Positions 51,372 through 58,899 of a stretch of 64,000 nt of DNA are shown here, in pieces. The translations under genes and the position numbers were made by a program. The notes beneath the pieces were generated by a model that saw only the letters and a list, made by a program, of their open reading frames with translations, was not told the origin of the DNA and made no database searches. The DNA comes from Baekduia alba (GTDB taxonomy: Bacteria; Actinomycetota; Thermoleophilia; Solirubrobacterales; Solirubrobacteraceae): NCBI RefSeq assembly GCF_028416635.1, contig NZ_CP114013.1, positions 3,348,001-3,412,000 on the forward strand. The letters are read 5' to 3'. The first letter of the stretch is position 1. Every line of letters begins with the position of its first letter.

Positions 51372-52603
51372 CGCCCCGAGCGCCGCGCCGCGACCCGCGT
51401 CCACAGCGCGTCGAGCGCCACGGCGCTCAGCACCACCAGCGCCGGCTCGAAGGCCACGCGGAAGCGCGTGGAGCCGTACACCGCGGCGCCCATGATCAAG
51501 ATGAGGAAGAACGGCGCGCCGAGGATGAACAGCGGCTGGCGACGCCGGCGCAGGACCAGGGCGCCCGCCAGCCCCAGCGGCAGCATCGCCCAGAACATGT
51601 AGACGCCGAGCCACTGCACGCGGTGGTCGCGTCCCTCGCCCGACGCGAGGTACACGCCCTGGCGCGGTCGGTAGACGTCGAACTGGCGGCCCAGCCGCGC
51701 GGCCACGACGACCGGGATCCGGCCGGCGTGGTCCTTGGCGTAGTCGACCCCGCGCTTGCGCCAGACTCGTGAGTACTCGGACTCGTCGCCCGGCGCCCGC
51801 CGGCCGAAGCACGAGAACGCCCACGACCCGATCAGGTCGCCGTAGTAGGAGCGCTCGCAGTTGGCGCCGACGAACACGTTGTCGCCGTTGGTCGAGATCA
51901 GGACCGGGTGCTCGAACGTCGCGAGGTTGCGGATCGTCCACGGCGCCAGGACGACGAGGAACGCGGCGCCGATGACCAGCGCGGCGCGCAGCCGATCCGG
52001 CCAGGCGCGGACGGCGTGCAGGATCAGCGGCAGCACGAGCACGAGCAGCAGCCCGAGCGCCTCGCCGCGGGTCAGGGCGGCGAGCGCGACCAGCGCGCCG
52101 ACCGCCAGCCCCCAGCGCACCGACGGCGCCCGCAGGTAGCGGTAGGACGCCAACAACGCGAGCGTGACGAGCAGGACGTACTCGGTCTCGCTCATGATCG
52201 CGCCGTCGATGACCCACAGCAGCGGGTACACGGCGGCCAGCCCCGCGGCGATCAGCCCCGCGCGCGCGCCGGCCACCGTCCGGCCCAGGACGCCGAGCGC
52301 GACGACCGTGCCGGTGCCGATCACGCCCATCGCGGCGCGCTGGATCGTCGTGCTGCCGCCGCCCAGCAGGTCCAGGAAGGCCAGGACGACGATGTGCAGC
52401 GGCGGATGCTCGGCGGTCGGCTGGTTCTCGAACGGCCGGATGAAGCCCTGGCCGTCGGCCAGGTGCTGGGCGTCCATGTGGAAGGTCAGCGCGTCGCCGA
52501 CGACCGGGTACTTGCGGTGCGCGACCGCGTAGGCCAGCCGGATGAGCAGCCCCACCAGCGCGATCAGGGCGAGCCGCGTCTCGAACTTCTCGGGCAGGCG
52601 CAT
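51266..52603 (-). CDS. GT39-like membrane glycosyltransferase (GT-C)
   Basis: A 445-aa protein with about ten helices. Early acidic motif GDALTFHMDAQHLADGQGFI followed by PTAEHPPLHIVVLAFLDLLG fits the first external loop of dolichol/polyprenol-phosphate-dependent GT-C enzymes (PMT/ArnT clan). LAALTRGEALGLLLVLVLPL and LAPWTIRNLATFEHPVLIST are typical. The final ~35 residues (Ser/Ala-rich) are encoded antisense to the Wzy-like gene. ATG 52603 is supported by TAGGCT 10 nt upstream. The sugar donor is unknown. Confidence 0.86.
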   Translation of the reverse strand: MRLPEKFETRLALIALVGLLIRLAYAVAHRKYPVVGDALTFHMDAQHLADGQGFIRPFENQPTAEHPPLHIVVLAFLDLLGGGSTTIQRAAMGVIGTGTVVALGVLGRTVAGARAGLIAAGLAAVYPLLWVIDGAIMSETEYVLLVTLALLASYRYLRAPSVRWGLAVGALVALAALTRGEALGLLLVLVLPLILHAVRAWPDRLRAALVIGAAFLVVLAPWTIRNLATFEHPVLISTNGDNVFVGANCERSYYGDLIGSWAFSCFGRRAPGDESEYSRVWRKRGVDYAKDHAGRIPVVVAARLGRQFDVYRPRQGVYLASGEGRDHRVQWLGVYMFWAMLPLGLAGALVLRRRRQPLFILGAPFFLILIMGAAVYGSTRFRVAFEPALVVLSAVALDALWTRVAARRSGRQASSDAASSAPASATPTSVNAGISQSQSIDAWKA

Positions 52604-52613
52604 CCGGGGCCAC

Positions 52614-52619
52614 AGCCTA
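52614..52619 (-). promoter_or_regulatory. putative -10 element, GT39-like gene
   Basis: TAGGCT on the minus strand, 10 nt before ATG 52603. Confidence 0.42.
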
Positions 52620-52639
52620 CGGACGACGGCGACAGCGCG

Positions 52640-52645
52640 TACAGT
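52640..52645 (+). promoter_or_regulatory. putative -10 element, acyltransferase gene
   Basis: TACAGT ends 9 nt before ATG 52655. Confidence 0.42.
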
Positions 52646-52654
52646 CCCGGCGGC

Positions 52655-53920
52655 ATGCCGGACCCGCAGGACCCTGCCGTCGAGCCCGCTGTCGCACCGC
52701 CGCCGGGCAACCCGCGCTTCGCACCGATCGACGGCCTGCGCGCGGTCGCCGCGTGCGCGGTCGTCCTGACCCACACGGCGTTCCTGTCGGGCTTCAACGG
52801 CCACGGCTTCCCGGGCCAGATCACCGCCCGCCTGGACGTCGGCGTCGCGCTGTTCTTCGTGATCTCCGGCTTCCTGCTCTACCGGCCGTTCGTCGCGGCG
52901 CGCTACCGCGGCCGGTCGGGGCCGGCGATCCGCCGCTACGCGCGGCGCCGCGTCATCCGCATCGTGCCGGCCTACTGGCTGGCGCTCACGGTCCTGGCGA
53001 TCTGGCCCGGCCTGCCGCTGGTCTTCAGCGACCACTGGTGGGTCTACTACTTCTTCCTGCAGAACCTGCACGTCGACTGGTCGATCGGCGGCATCGGCGC
53101 GGTCTGGTCGCTGTGCGTCGAGGTCCAGTTCTACATCTTGCTCCCGTTCTACGCCCTGCTGCTCAACCGGGCGCTGGGGCGCCTGCCGGTCCGGTCGCAG
53201 ATGGGCTTCGAGACCACGTTCCTCGCGCTGCTGGCCACCGCGTCGATCCTGATCCGGGCCGCCGCGTTCCAGGACAAGACGCCGGACACGATCTCCCAGA
53301 CGATCGTCGGCACGTTCTTCTGGTTCACGCTCGGGATGGGCATGGCCGTCGCCAGCGCGCGCTGGCACGACGTGCCGGTGGCGGAGCGCCCGCGCCCGCT
53401 GCGCGTCGTCGCCCGGCGCCCGCTGATCCCGTGGGCGATCGCGGCCGCGCTGCTCGTCGCGGTCAGCCAGATCGGGATGCCGACGCTGTCGCTGGCGACC
53501 TACACGATGCGCGACTGGATCCTCGGGCACATCCTGTACGGGTTGCTCGCGTTCTTCTTCGCGCTGCCGATCATGCTCGGCGTCGACGGCCGCGGCGGCG
53601 TGCCCGAGCGGCTGCTGACCCTGCGCCCGATCGCGTGGCTCGGGCTGATCTCCTATGGGATCTTCCTCTGGCACCACCCGCTGACCGGCAAGTTCCGCGG
53701 CGTCCAGGACTGGTCGACGCACGGCAGCGCGCTGATCTACACGCTGTCGGTCTTCGGCGTGGCCGTGGCCGCCGCGACGCTGAGCTACTACCTGCTCGAG
53801 CGGCCGTTGTTGAAGTTCAAGGACCCGCGCCCGCGGCGCTCCCAGGACCCCGGCGGCCGCGGCGACGGCTCAGGAGCTGCGGCGGAAGCTGAGCGGGTCG
53901 AGCTGGCGCGCGCGGGCTAG
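52655..53920 (+). CDS. acyltransferase family 3 (OafA/YrhL type) membrane protein
   Basis: A 421-aa protein. The start of the domain, FAPIDGLRAVAACAVVLTHT, carries the catalytic His, and DVGVALFFVISGFLLYRPFV with the RRYARRRVIRIVPAYW stretch is the Acyl_transf_3 signature. About ten helices follow, with no C-terminal SGNH domain; the end is a charged tail. It would O-acylate cell-surface sugars. Its final 51 nt overlap antisense with the next convergent gene. It lies among the envelope glycan genes. Confidence 0.92.
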   Translation: MPDPQDPAVEPAVAPPPGNPRFAPIDGLRAVAACAVVLTHTAFLSGFNGHGFPGQITARLDVGVALFFVISGFLLYRPFVAARYRGRSGPAIRRYARRRVIRIVPAYWLALTVLAIWPGLPLVFSDHWWVYYFFLQNLHVDWSIGGIGAVWSLCVEVQFYILLPFYALLLNRALGRLPVRSQMGFETTFLALLATASILIRAAAFQDKTPDTISQTIVGTFFWFTLGMGMAVASARWHDVPVAERPRPLRVVARRPLIPWAIAAALLVAVSQIGMPTLSLATYTMRDWILGHILYGLLAFFFALPIMLGVDGRGGVPERLLTLRPIAWLGLISYGIFLWHHPLTGKFRGVQDWSTHGSALIYTLSVFGVAVAAATLSYYLLERPLLKFKDPRPRRSQDPGGRGDGSGAAAEAERVELARAG

Positions 53921-54274
53921 CGCCCGCCGGTTGCCGGCCTGGTCGCCGTGCAGGCGCCGCACGGCCGCGACCGCCAGCCAGGAGTCCCGGCGCTCGGGCT
54001 CGCGCCGGACCGCCGCGGCGGCCAGCTCCGTGGCGGGCGCCGTGGCCTTGACGCGCACGAAGGCCGAGACCCCGTCGACGATCTGCTCGGCGCCGCGGCA
54101 GTGGTCGAGCAGCTCCCGCGCGACCTTCGGCGCATCGGTCACCGGCCGCTTGCGCGCACCGATGGCGAACGCGTCATGCCGGCCGGCGTCGCAGGCGTGG
54201 CGCTGATGCGTCCGGCCGAGCCCGAGGGCGATCAGCGCGACCGCGCCGACGAGGAGCACGAGGCGAACGACCAT
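53870..54274 (-). CDS. membrane-anchored hypothetical protein with TPR-like end
   Basis: A 134-aa protein: N-terminal hydrophobic anchor VVRLVLLVGAVALIALGLG, then a soluble part with two Cys (HACDAGRHDA, LDHCRGAEQ) and a C-terminal helical repeat (DSWLAVAAVRRLHGDQAGNR, ALARARQLDP) reminiscent of one TPR unit. TAGGAT lies 9 nt before ATG 54274. It overlaps the acyltransferase by 51 nt tail to tail. Function unknown. Confidence 0.65.
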   Translation of the reverse strand: MVVRLVLLVGAVALIALGLGRTHQRHACDAGRHDAFAIGARKRPVTDAPKVARELLDHCRGAEQIVDGVSAFVRVKATAPATELAAAAVRREPERRDSWLAVAAVRRLHGDQAGNRRALARARQLDPLSFRRSS

Positions 54275-54283
54275 CTGCGGCGG

Positions 54284-54289
54284 ATCCTA
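54284..54289 (-). promoter_or_regulatory. putative -10 element, TPR-like protein gene
   Basis: TAGGAT on the minus strand, 9 nt before ATG 54274, back to back with the map promoter. Confidence 0.4.
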
Positions 54290-54305
54290 GATGGTCGCCG
54301 TCTCG

Positions 54306-54311
54306 TAGCCT
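54306..54311 (+). promoter_or_regulatory. putative -10 element of map
   Basis: TAGCCT ends 8 nt before ATG 54320. Confidence 0.42.
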
Positions 54312-54319
54312 GTTGCGCC

Positions 54320-55057
54320 ATGTCCACCGACACGCCCGAGCAGCTCGAAGGCATGAAGGCGGCCGGCAGGGTCGTCGCGCAGACGATCCGGGAGCTGCGC
54401 AAGCTCGTCCGGCCCGGCGTCACGACGTTGGAGCTCGACCAGGCCGCGGGCCGGGTGTTCGCCGCGCATGGCGCCCAGTCCGGTCCGCAGTTGGACTACA
54501 ACTTCCCGGGCGTCATCTGCATCTCGGTCAACGACGAGGCCGTGCACGGCATCCCGAGCGGCCGGCGGCTGCGCGACGGCGACCTCGTCAAGCTCGACGT
54601 CACCGCCGAGCTCAACGGCTTCTACGCCGACGCGTGCCGGACGGTCGCGGTCGGCAAGGTCAAGCCGAGCGCGGTCAAGCTGATCGGCGCGGCCGAGTCC
54701 GGGCTCAAGCGCGGGCTGGCGGTGGCCACCGCGGGCGCGACCGTCAACGACATCGGCGTCGCGGTGCAGCACGAGATCGAGAAGCGCGGCTTCAGCGTGT
54801 GCGCCACGCTGACCGGTCACGGCATCGGCCGGCGCATCCACGAGGAGCCGACGGTCTTCAGCGTCGGCATGCCCGGCCCGTCGCCGACGCTGACCGAGGG
54901 CCTGGTCATCACGATCGAGCCGATCATCGCCGCCGGCGAGGGCGACGTCGTCGAGGACGGCGAGTGGATCGTCCGGACCGCCGACGGCTCGCTCTCCGCG
55001 CACGCCGAGCACACGATCGTCATCACCGACGGCGCCCCGCTGGTCCTGACCGCGTGA
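54320..55057 (+). CDS. map: type I methionine aminopeptidase
   Basis: A 245-aa enzyme with the pita-bread fold. ISVNDEAVHGIPSGRRLRDG carries the substrate-side His; VKLDVTAELNGFYADACRT supplies the first two metal-binding Asp residues; LTGHGIGRRIHEEP the metal His; ITIEPIIAAGEG the Glu; and SAHAEHTIVIT the final Glu. It removes N-terminal Met from nascent proteins. Length matches the short bacterial type I form without the SH3-binding extension. It is followed by a hairpin-repeat spacer and an ABC transporter operon. Confidence 0.96.
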   Translation: MSTDTPEQLEGMKAAGRVVAQTIRELRKLVRPGVTTLELDQAAGRVFAAHGAQSGPQLDYNFPGVICISVNDEAVHGIPSGRRLRDGDLVKLDVTAELNGFYADACRTVAVGKVKPSAVKLIGAAESGLKRGLAVATAGATVNDIGVAVQHEIEKRGFSVCATLTGHGIGRRIHEEPTVFSVGMPGPSPTLTEGLVITIEPIIAAGEGDVVEDGEWIVRTADGSLSAHAEHTIVITDGAPLVLTA

Positions 55058-55061
55058 GCGC

Positions 55062-55121
55062 GGAAGGCCTCGCCCAGGGGCTCGGCTTCCGGGCGGGAAC
55101 TCGCCAGGGGCTCGTTCCCGC
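55062..55121 (+). repeat. hairpin repeat family, two copies (locus E)
   Basis: E1: arm GGAAGGCC (55062-55069, one bulged G), apex TCGCCCAGGGGCTC, arm GGCTTCC (55084-55090). E2: arm GCGGGAAC (55093-55100), apex TCGCCAGGGGCTC, arm GTTCCCGC (55114-55121), all eight pairs perfect. The copies fill the spacer between map and the ABC ATPase gene. Confidence 0.82.
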
Positions 55122-55139
55122 GGCCCTGGCAGCGCCGAC

Positions 55140-55952
55140 GTGACGGCTCAGGCGCTCGCTGTCGCCGGCGTGCGCAAGCGCTACGGGCGCCACGAGGCGC
55201 TGCGCGGCGTCGACCTGGAGGTCGGCGAGGGCGAGCTGGTGGGGCTGCTCGGGCCCAACGGCGCGGGCAAGTCGACGCTGACGAAGATCGCGTGCGGCCT
55301 GGTGCGGCCCACGTCCGGCGACGTCGCGGTCACGCGTCCGTTCGGCTACCTCGCCGAGCTGTTCCGCTTCCCGGGCTGGTGCACCGCCGACGAGGTGCTG
55401 CTCCTGCACCAGCGGCTGACCGCGTCGGACGGCGGCGCGCGCGAGCGCGGCGAGCTGCTGGAGCTCGTCCGGCTCGAGGACGACGCGACCACGCGCGTCG
55501 AGGCCATGTCCAAGGGCATGCAGCAGCGCCTCGGGCTGGCGCAGGCGATGGTCGGCGGGCCGCGGCTGCTGCTGCTCGACGAGCCGACCAGCGCGCTGGA
55601 TCCCGGCGGGCGCCGGACGGTCCGCGACCTGCTGGAGGAGCTGCGCCGCCGCGGCGTCGCGGTCCTGCTCAACACGCACCTGCTGTCCGAGGTCGAGCAG
55701 GTCTGCGACCGCGTCGTGATCATCGACAAGGGGTTGGTCGTCGCCGCCGGGTCGCCCGCCGAGCTGGAGCGCGGCAGCGGCGTCGAGGTCGAGCTGGCCG
55801 GCGGCGTCCGCCGCTTCGACGGCGCCGCGCGCGAGGACGTGCCGCGGATCGTCGCCGAGCTCGTCGCGGCCGGCGAGGAGATCTACGGCGTCCACGTGCG
55901 CAGCTCGACGTTGGAGGACGTCTACCTCGACACGGTGGCCGACGCGCGATGA
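55140..55952 (+). CDS. ABC transporter ATP-binding protein
   Basis: A 270-aa ATPase from GTG 55140: Walker A GPNGAGKSTL, Q-loop region shortened, signature MSKGMQQRLGLA (S-K-G-M-Q in place of LSGGQ, usual for CcmA/DrrA-type proteins), Walker B LLLLDEPTSALDP and H-loop NTHLLSE. A C-terminal extension (about 200-270) is typical of the ABC-2 export class. Its partner permease follows with ATGA overlap. Substrate unknown. Confidence 0.92.
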   Translation: MTAQALAVAGVRKRYGRHEALRGVDLEVGEGELVGLLGPNGAGKSTLTKIACGLVRPTSGDVAVTRPFGYLAELFRFPGWCTADEVLLLHQRLTASDGGARERGELLELVRLEDDATTRVEAMSKGMQQRLGLAQAMVGGPRLLLLDEPTSALDPGGRRTVRDLLEELRRRGVAVLLNTHLLSEVEQVCDRVVIIDKGLVVAAGSPAELERGSGVEVELAGGVRRFDGAAREDVPRIVAELVAAGEEIYGVHVRSSTLEDVYLDTVADAR

Positions 55953-56809
55953 GCGCCGGCCGGATCTGGATCGTCGCGCGCCACGCGCTCCAGGAGGCGC
56001 TGCGCCGCCGCGTGCTGCTGGTGGTGATCGTGCTGACCGCCGTCTTCGGCGCGCTGTACGCCTGGGGCTGCAGCGAGCTGTTCCAGGACGTCGACCAGTT
56101 CCGCGACAACGACACCGGCCTGGACCCGACCGCGCTGGCGGGCTCGACGATCGTCGGCCTGGCGATGTTCGGCGGCCTGTTCCTCGGCGTCGTGCTCGCG
56201 ACGTTCCTGACCGCCGGCGCGGTGCGCGGCGACGCCGAGCGCGGATTGCTGCAGCCCTTGATCGTCCGGCCGCTGACGCGCACCGAGTACCTCGTCGGCC
56301 GCTTCCTGGCGGCGGCGAGCGTGAGCGCGCTGTACGTGTTGATCGTGTACTTCGGCGCGGTCGTGGTCACCGGGCTGATCGGCGACTGGTGGCCGGCGCA
56401 CGTGGTGGCGGTCGGGCTGCGGCTCGCCGGCGGCGCGGTCCTGATCGCCGGGCTGGCGCTGCTGGGCTCCGTGTTCCTGGGCGCGACCGCCAACGGGATC
56501 CTGTTGTTGATGACCTACGGGATGGGCCTGCTGGCGGGCCTGCTCGGGGCGATCGGCGACGCGATCCCGTCCCCCACGCTGCAGCACATCGCGTCGACCG
56601 CGTCGTGGGTCCTGCCCTTCGAGGCGCTCTACCGCGACGCGCTGCGGCTGCTGGTCCGCGACGTCCCGGGCGTGACCGGCGCGCTGGTCCAGCTCGGCCC
56701 GCTGGGCGGCTCGCACGACGCCGGCCCGCTGCTCGTGCCGTGGGCGATCGCGTACCTGCTCGGCGTGCTCGCGCTGGCGACGTTCGCGTTCGCCCGACGC
56801 GACGTGTGA
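55949..56809 (+). CDS. ABC-2 type transporter permease
   Basis: A 286-aa membrane protein with six helices. The start is typical for ABC-2 permeases (MSAGRIWIVARHALQEALRR: amphipathic, then TM1). A coupling-region motif RGDAERGLLQPLIVRPLTRT matches the family (ERG/E-x-G ... P-x-x-R). Together with the ATPase it would form a dimeric exporter. Coupled by ATGA to the upstream gene. Confidence 0.9.
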   Translation: MSAGRIWIVARHALQEALRRRVLLVVIVLTAVFGALYAWGCSELFQDVDQFRDNDTGLDPTALAGSTIVGLAMFGGLFLGVVLATFLTAGAVRGDAERGLLQPLIVRPLTRTEYLVGRFLAAASVSALYVLIVYFGAVVVTGLIGDWWPAHVVAVGLRLAGGAVLIAGLALLGSVFLGATANGILLLMTYGMGLLAGLLGAIGDAIPSPTLQHIASTASWVLPFEALYRDALRLLVRDVPGVTGALVQLGPLGGSHDAGPLLVPWAIAYLLGVLALATFAFARRDV

Positions 56810-56828
56810 CGCCGGCCGCCCAGGCGCG

Positions 56829-56834
56829 TAATGT
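56829..56834 (+). promoter_or_regulatory. putative -10 element, methyltransferase gene
   Basis: TAATGT ends 6 nt before ATG 56841. Confidence 0.4.
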
Positions 56835-56840
56835 CGCGCC

Positions 56841-57485
56841 ATGGATCTCCTGTCCCGGTTCCATAGCGGCGTCGCCCACCAGCTCAGCCACCCCGCCGGC
56901 CTCGCGGGGCGCGCGATCGGCCGGCGCCTGAACAAGGGCAACCGGCCCGCGGTCGCCCAGGCGGTCGCGGCGCTCGCGCCCTTCGAGGGCGCCACGGTCG
57001 CCGACGTCGGCTTTGGCGGCGGCGTCGGCCTGGAGCTGCTGCTGGCCTCCGACGCCGAGACCGTGCACGGCGTCGAGGTCTCGACCGAGATGCTGCGCGC
57101 GGCGCGCAAGCGCTTCGCGTTCGACATCGACGCCGAGCGCCTCGGGCTGGACGCCGGCTCGATGTCCGCGCTGCCGCTGCCCGACGCGACCCTCGACGGG
57201 CTCATCACGACCAACACCATCTACTTCATCGCCGACCTCGCCCCCGCCTTCGCGGAGCTGGCGCGCGTCCTGCGCCCGGGCGGCGTCGCGGTCCTCGGCC
57301 TCGGCGACCCGGAGAAGATGCGCAAGAGCAGCTTCACGCCCTACGGCTTCGTCATCCGCCCGGTCGAGGAGGTGGCCGCGGCGCTCGCGGCCGCCGGCCT
57401 GCCCGTGACCGACCACCAGCGCGTCGGCGACGACCCGGCCGCCTACCACCTGCTCGTCGCAACTTCCCCCGCCGCGCCCCGTTGA
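56841..57485 (+). CDS. class I SAM-dependent methyltransferase
   Basis: A 214-aa methyltransferase of the UbiE/Methyltransf_11 type: motif I VADVGFGGGVGLELLLASDA (D-x-G-x-G-x-G), acidic VHGVEVS after beta-2, ALPLPDATLDGLITTNTIYF and VLRPGGVAVLGLGD. The first 45 residues form a lid helix. Substrate not predictable. It is a single-gene unit with its own promoter hexamer. Confidence 0.9.
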   Translation: MDLLSRFHSGVAHQLSHPAGLAGRAIGRRLNKGNRPAVAQAVAALAPFEGATVADVGFGGGVGLELLLASDAETVHGVEVSTEMLRAARKRFAFDIDAERLGLDAGSMSALPLPDATLDGLITTNTIYFIADLAPAFAELARVLRPGGVAVLGLGDPEKMRKSSFTPYGFVIRPVEEVAAALAAAGLPVTDHQRVGDDPAAYHLLVATSPAAPR

Positions 57486-57517
57486 GGCGTGACGCTTGCG
57501 CCGTGACCGCCGCCGCG

Positions 57518-57523
57518 TAAGGT
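57518..57523 (+). promoter_or_regulatory. putative -10 element, YunG-like gene
   Basis: TAAGGT ends 7 nt before GTG 57531. Confidence 0.4.
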
Positions 57524-57530
57524 CCCGGCC

Positions 57531-57932
57531 GTGCCGCCGCCCACGCTGGCCGTCGTCGAGCAGGTGATCCGCGCGAGCTGGTCGCCCGCGAGCTGCGATC
57601 CCGTCGACCTGGCGGACTGGTCGCCCGCGAACCCGGCCCGCGGCCAGTGCGGCGTCACCGCGCTGGTCCTCCAGGACCACCTCGGCGGCGACCTGCTGAT
57701 GGCCGAGGTCCGTCACGCCGACGGCTCGCGCCAGGGCGTCCACTACTGGAACCGCCTGGACGACGGCGCGGAGCTCGACCTCACGCGCGAGCAGTTCCTC
57801 GCCGCCGAGGTCGTCCTCGAGCCGCGCGTGGTGCACCGCCCGCCCGACATCAGCGGCGGCCGCCTCTACGAGCAGTACACGCGGCTCGCGACGCGCGTGC
57901 GCGACGGCCTGGCGCGGGACGGCGGCGAGTGA
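57531..57932 (+). CDS. YunG-like protein
   Basis: A 133-aa protein from GTG 57531. NPARGQCGVTALVLQDHLGG and GVHYWNRLDDGAELDLTREQ match the YunG-like family, with the Cys in GQCG, the His in VHYWN and the Asp in ELDLT arranged as in a papain-like triad (inference). Biological role unknown. Its 3' end faces the M23 peptidase gene with a 16-nt gap. Confidence 0.75.
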   Translation: MPPPTLAVVEQVIRASWSPASCDPVDLADWSPANPARGQCGVTALVLQDHLGGDLLMAEVRHADGSRQGVHYWNRLDDGAELDLTREQFLAAEVVLEPRVVHRPPDISGGRLYEQYTRLATRVRDGLARDGGE

Positions 57933-57948
57933 CGTTCGCGGGCGACGC

Positions 57949-58809
57949 TCAGCCGACCGCGCCGCGGGGATCGATCGCGGCTCCGCGCAGGCGCAGCTCG
58001 AAGTGCAGGTGCGGGCCGGTGGCGCGTCCCGTCGCGCCGACGCGTCCGACGACCGTGCCGGCCGCGACGCACGCGCCCGGGCGCACGGCCAACGCGGACA
58101 GGTGCGCATACCACGAGGTCACGCCGAACCGGTGGGCCAGCACCACGAGGTTGCCGTAGCCGCCGGGGTCCCAGCCCGCGGAGGCGACGCAGCCCGCGCC
58201 GGCGGCAGCGACGGGCGCGCCGGTGTCGGCGACGTAGTCCAGCCCACTGTGGAACCGGCTCCCGCGCGGGCCGAAGCGATCGCCGACGGGCGCCGAGACC
58301 GGCGTGCGCAGCCGCAGCGGCGAGGTCGGCGGCGCGCGCCGCAGCGCCGCCAGCGTGCCCGGGCCGGCACGCCCGTCGACGGCCAGGCGCGCCCAGGCCT
58401 GGAAGCGGCGCAGCGCCGCCGCGCTGCGGGCGCCCAGGACGCCGTCGACCGCGCCCGACGGGAAGCCTGCGCGACCCAGCAGGAACTGCAGCTGCGCGAC
58501 GTCCCAGCCGCGCGTGTCGGCGCCGAGCGCCCGTGCGCCGAGCAACGGCCGCCCGCGCCAGCCCAGCGCACGCCGCGTCGCGGCGCCGGCCACGCCGTCG
58601 ACGACCAGTCGCGCGCGTCGCTGCAGGCGCAGGACCCCCGTTCGCGTCGCGGGCCCGGGCAGTCCGTCGACCGTGCCCGCGTAGAGCCCGCGCGCGAGCA
58701 GCGCGACCTGCAGGGCCGCCGTGCCGGAGCCGGCGGCCCGCGCCTGGCCGGGAGCGCCGAGCGCACCGAGGACCAGCGCCACAACCGCGAGACGACGCAC
58801 GCGGGGCAT
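57949..58809 (-). CDS. secreted M23 endopeptidase with two peptidoglycan-binding domains
   Basis: A 286-aa protein. Signal peptide (VRRLAVVALVLGALGAPGQA). Two PG_binding_1 modules follow (about 30-80: ARGLYAGTVDGLPGPATRTG; 95-155: LGRAGFPSGAVDGVLGARSA). A C-terminal M23 LytM domain has FHSGLDYVADTG (H-x3-D) and GPHLHFELR (H-x-H). All zinc ligands are present, so it is likely an active cell-wall hydrolase. A strong compound palindrome precedes the gene at 58816-58870. Confidence 0.94.
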   Translation of the reverse strand: MPRVRRLAVVALVLGALGAPGQARAAGSGTAALQVALLARGLYAGTVDGLPGPATRTGVLRLQRRARLVVDGVAGAATRRALGWRGRPLLGARALGADTRGWDVAQLQFLLGRAGFPSGAVDGVLGARSAAALRRFQAWARLAVDGRAGPGTLAALRRAPPTSPLRLRTPVSAPVGDRFGPRGSRFHSGLDYVADTGAPVAAAGAGCVASAGWDPGGYGNLVVLAHRFGVTSWYAHLSALAVRPGACVAAGTVVGRVGATGRATGPHLHFELRLRGAAIDPRGAVG

Positions 58810-58815
58810 CGGTGG

Positions 58816-58870
58816 GGCTTCGCCGCCGCGGTCCGGCTCCCCTGCCGTGCCTAGGCACGACGGCGAAGCC
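58816..58870. repeat. nested palindromes upstream of the M23 peptidase
   Basis: Outer arms GGCTTCGCCG (58816-58825) and CGGCGAAGCC (58861-58870) pair perfectly over 10 bp. Inside is a perfect 14-bp palindrome CGTGCCTAGGCACG (58846-58859). It lies between the stop of the 498-aa glycosyltransferase and the M23 start on the same strand. It could be a terminator, an operator or both. It does not belong to the CTCGCCC hairpin family. Confidence 0.7.
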
Positions 58871-58899
58871 TGGCGCCCCGCGACGCCGATGCGGCGCCG

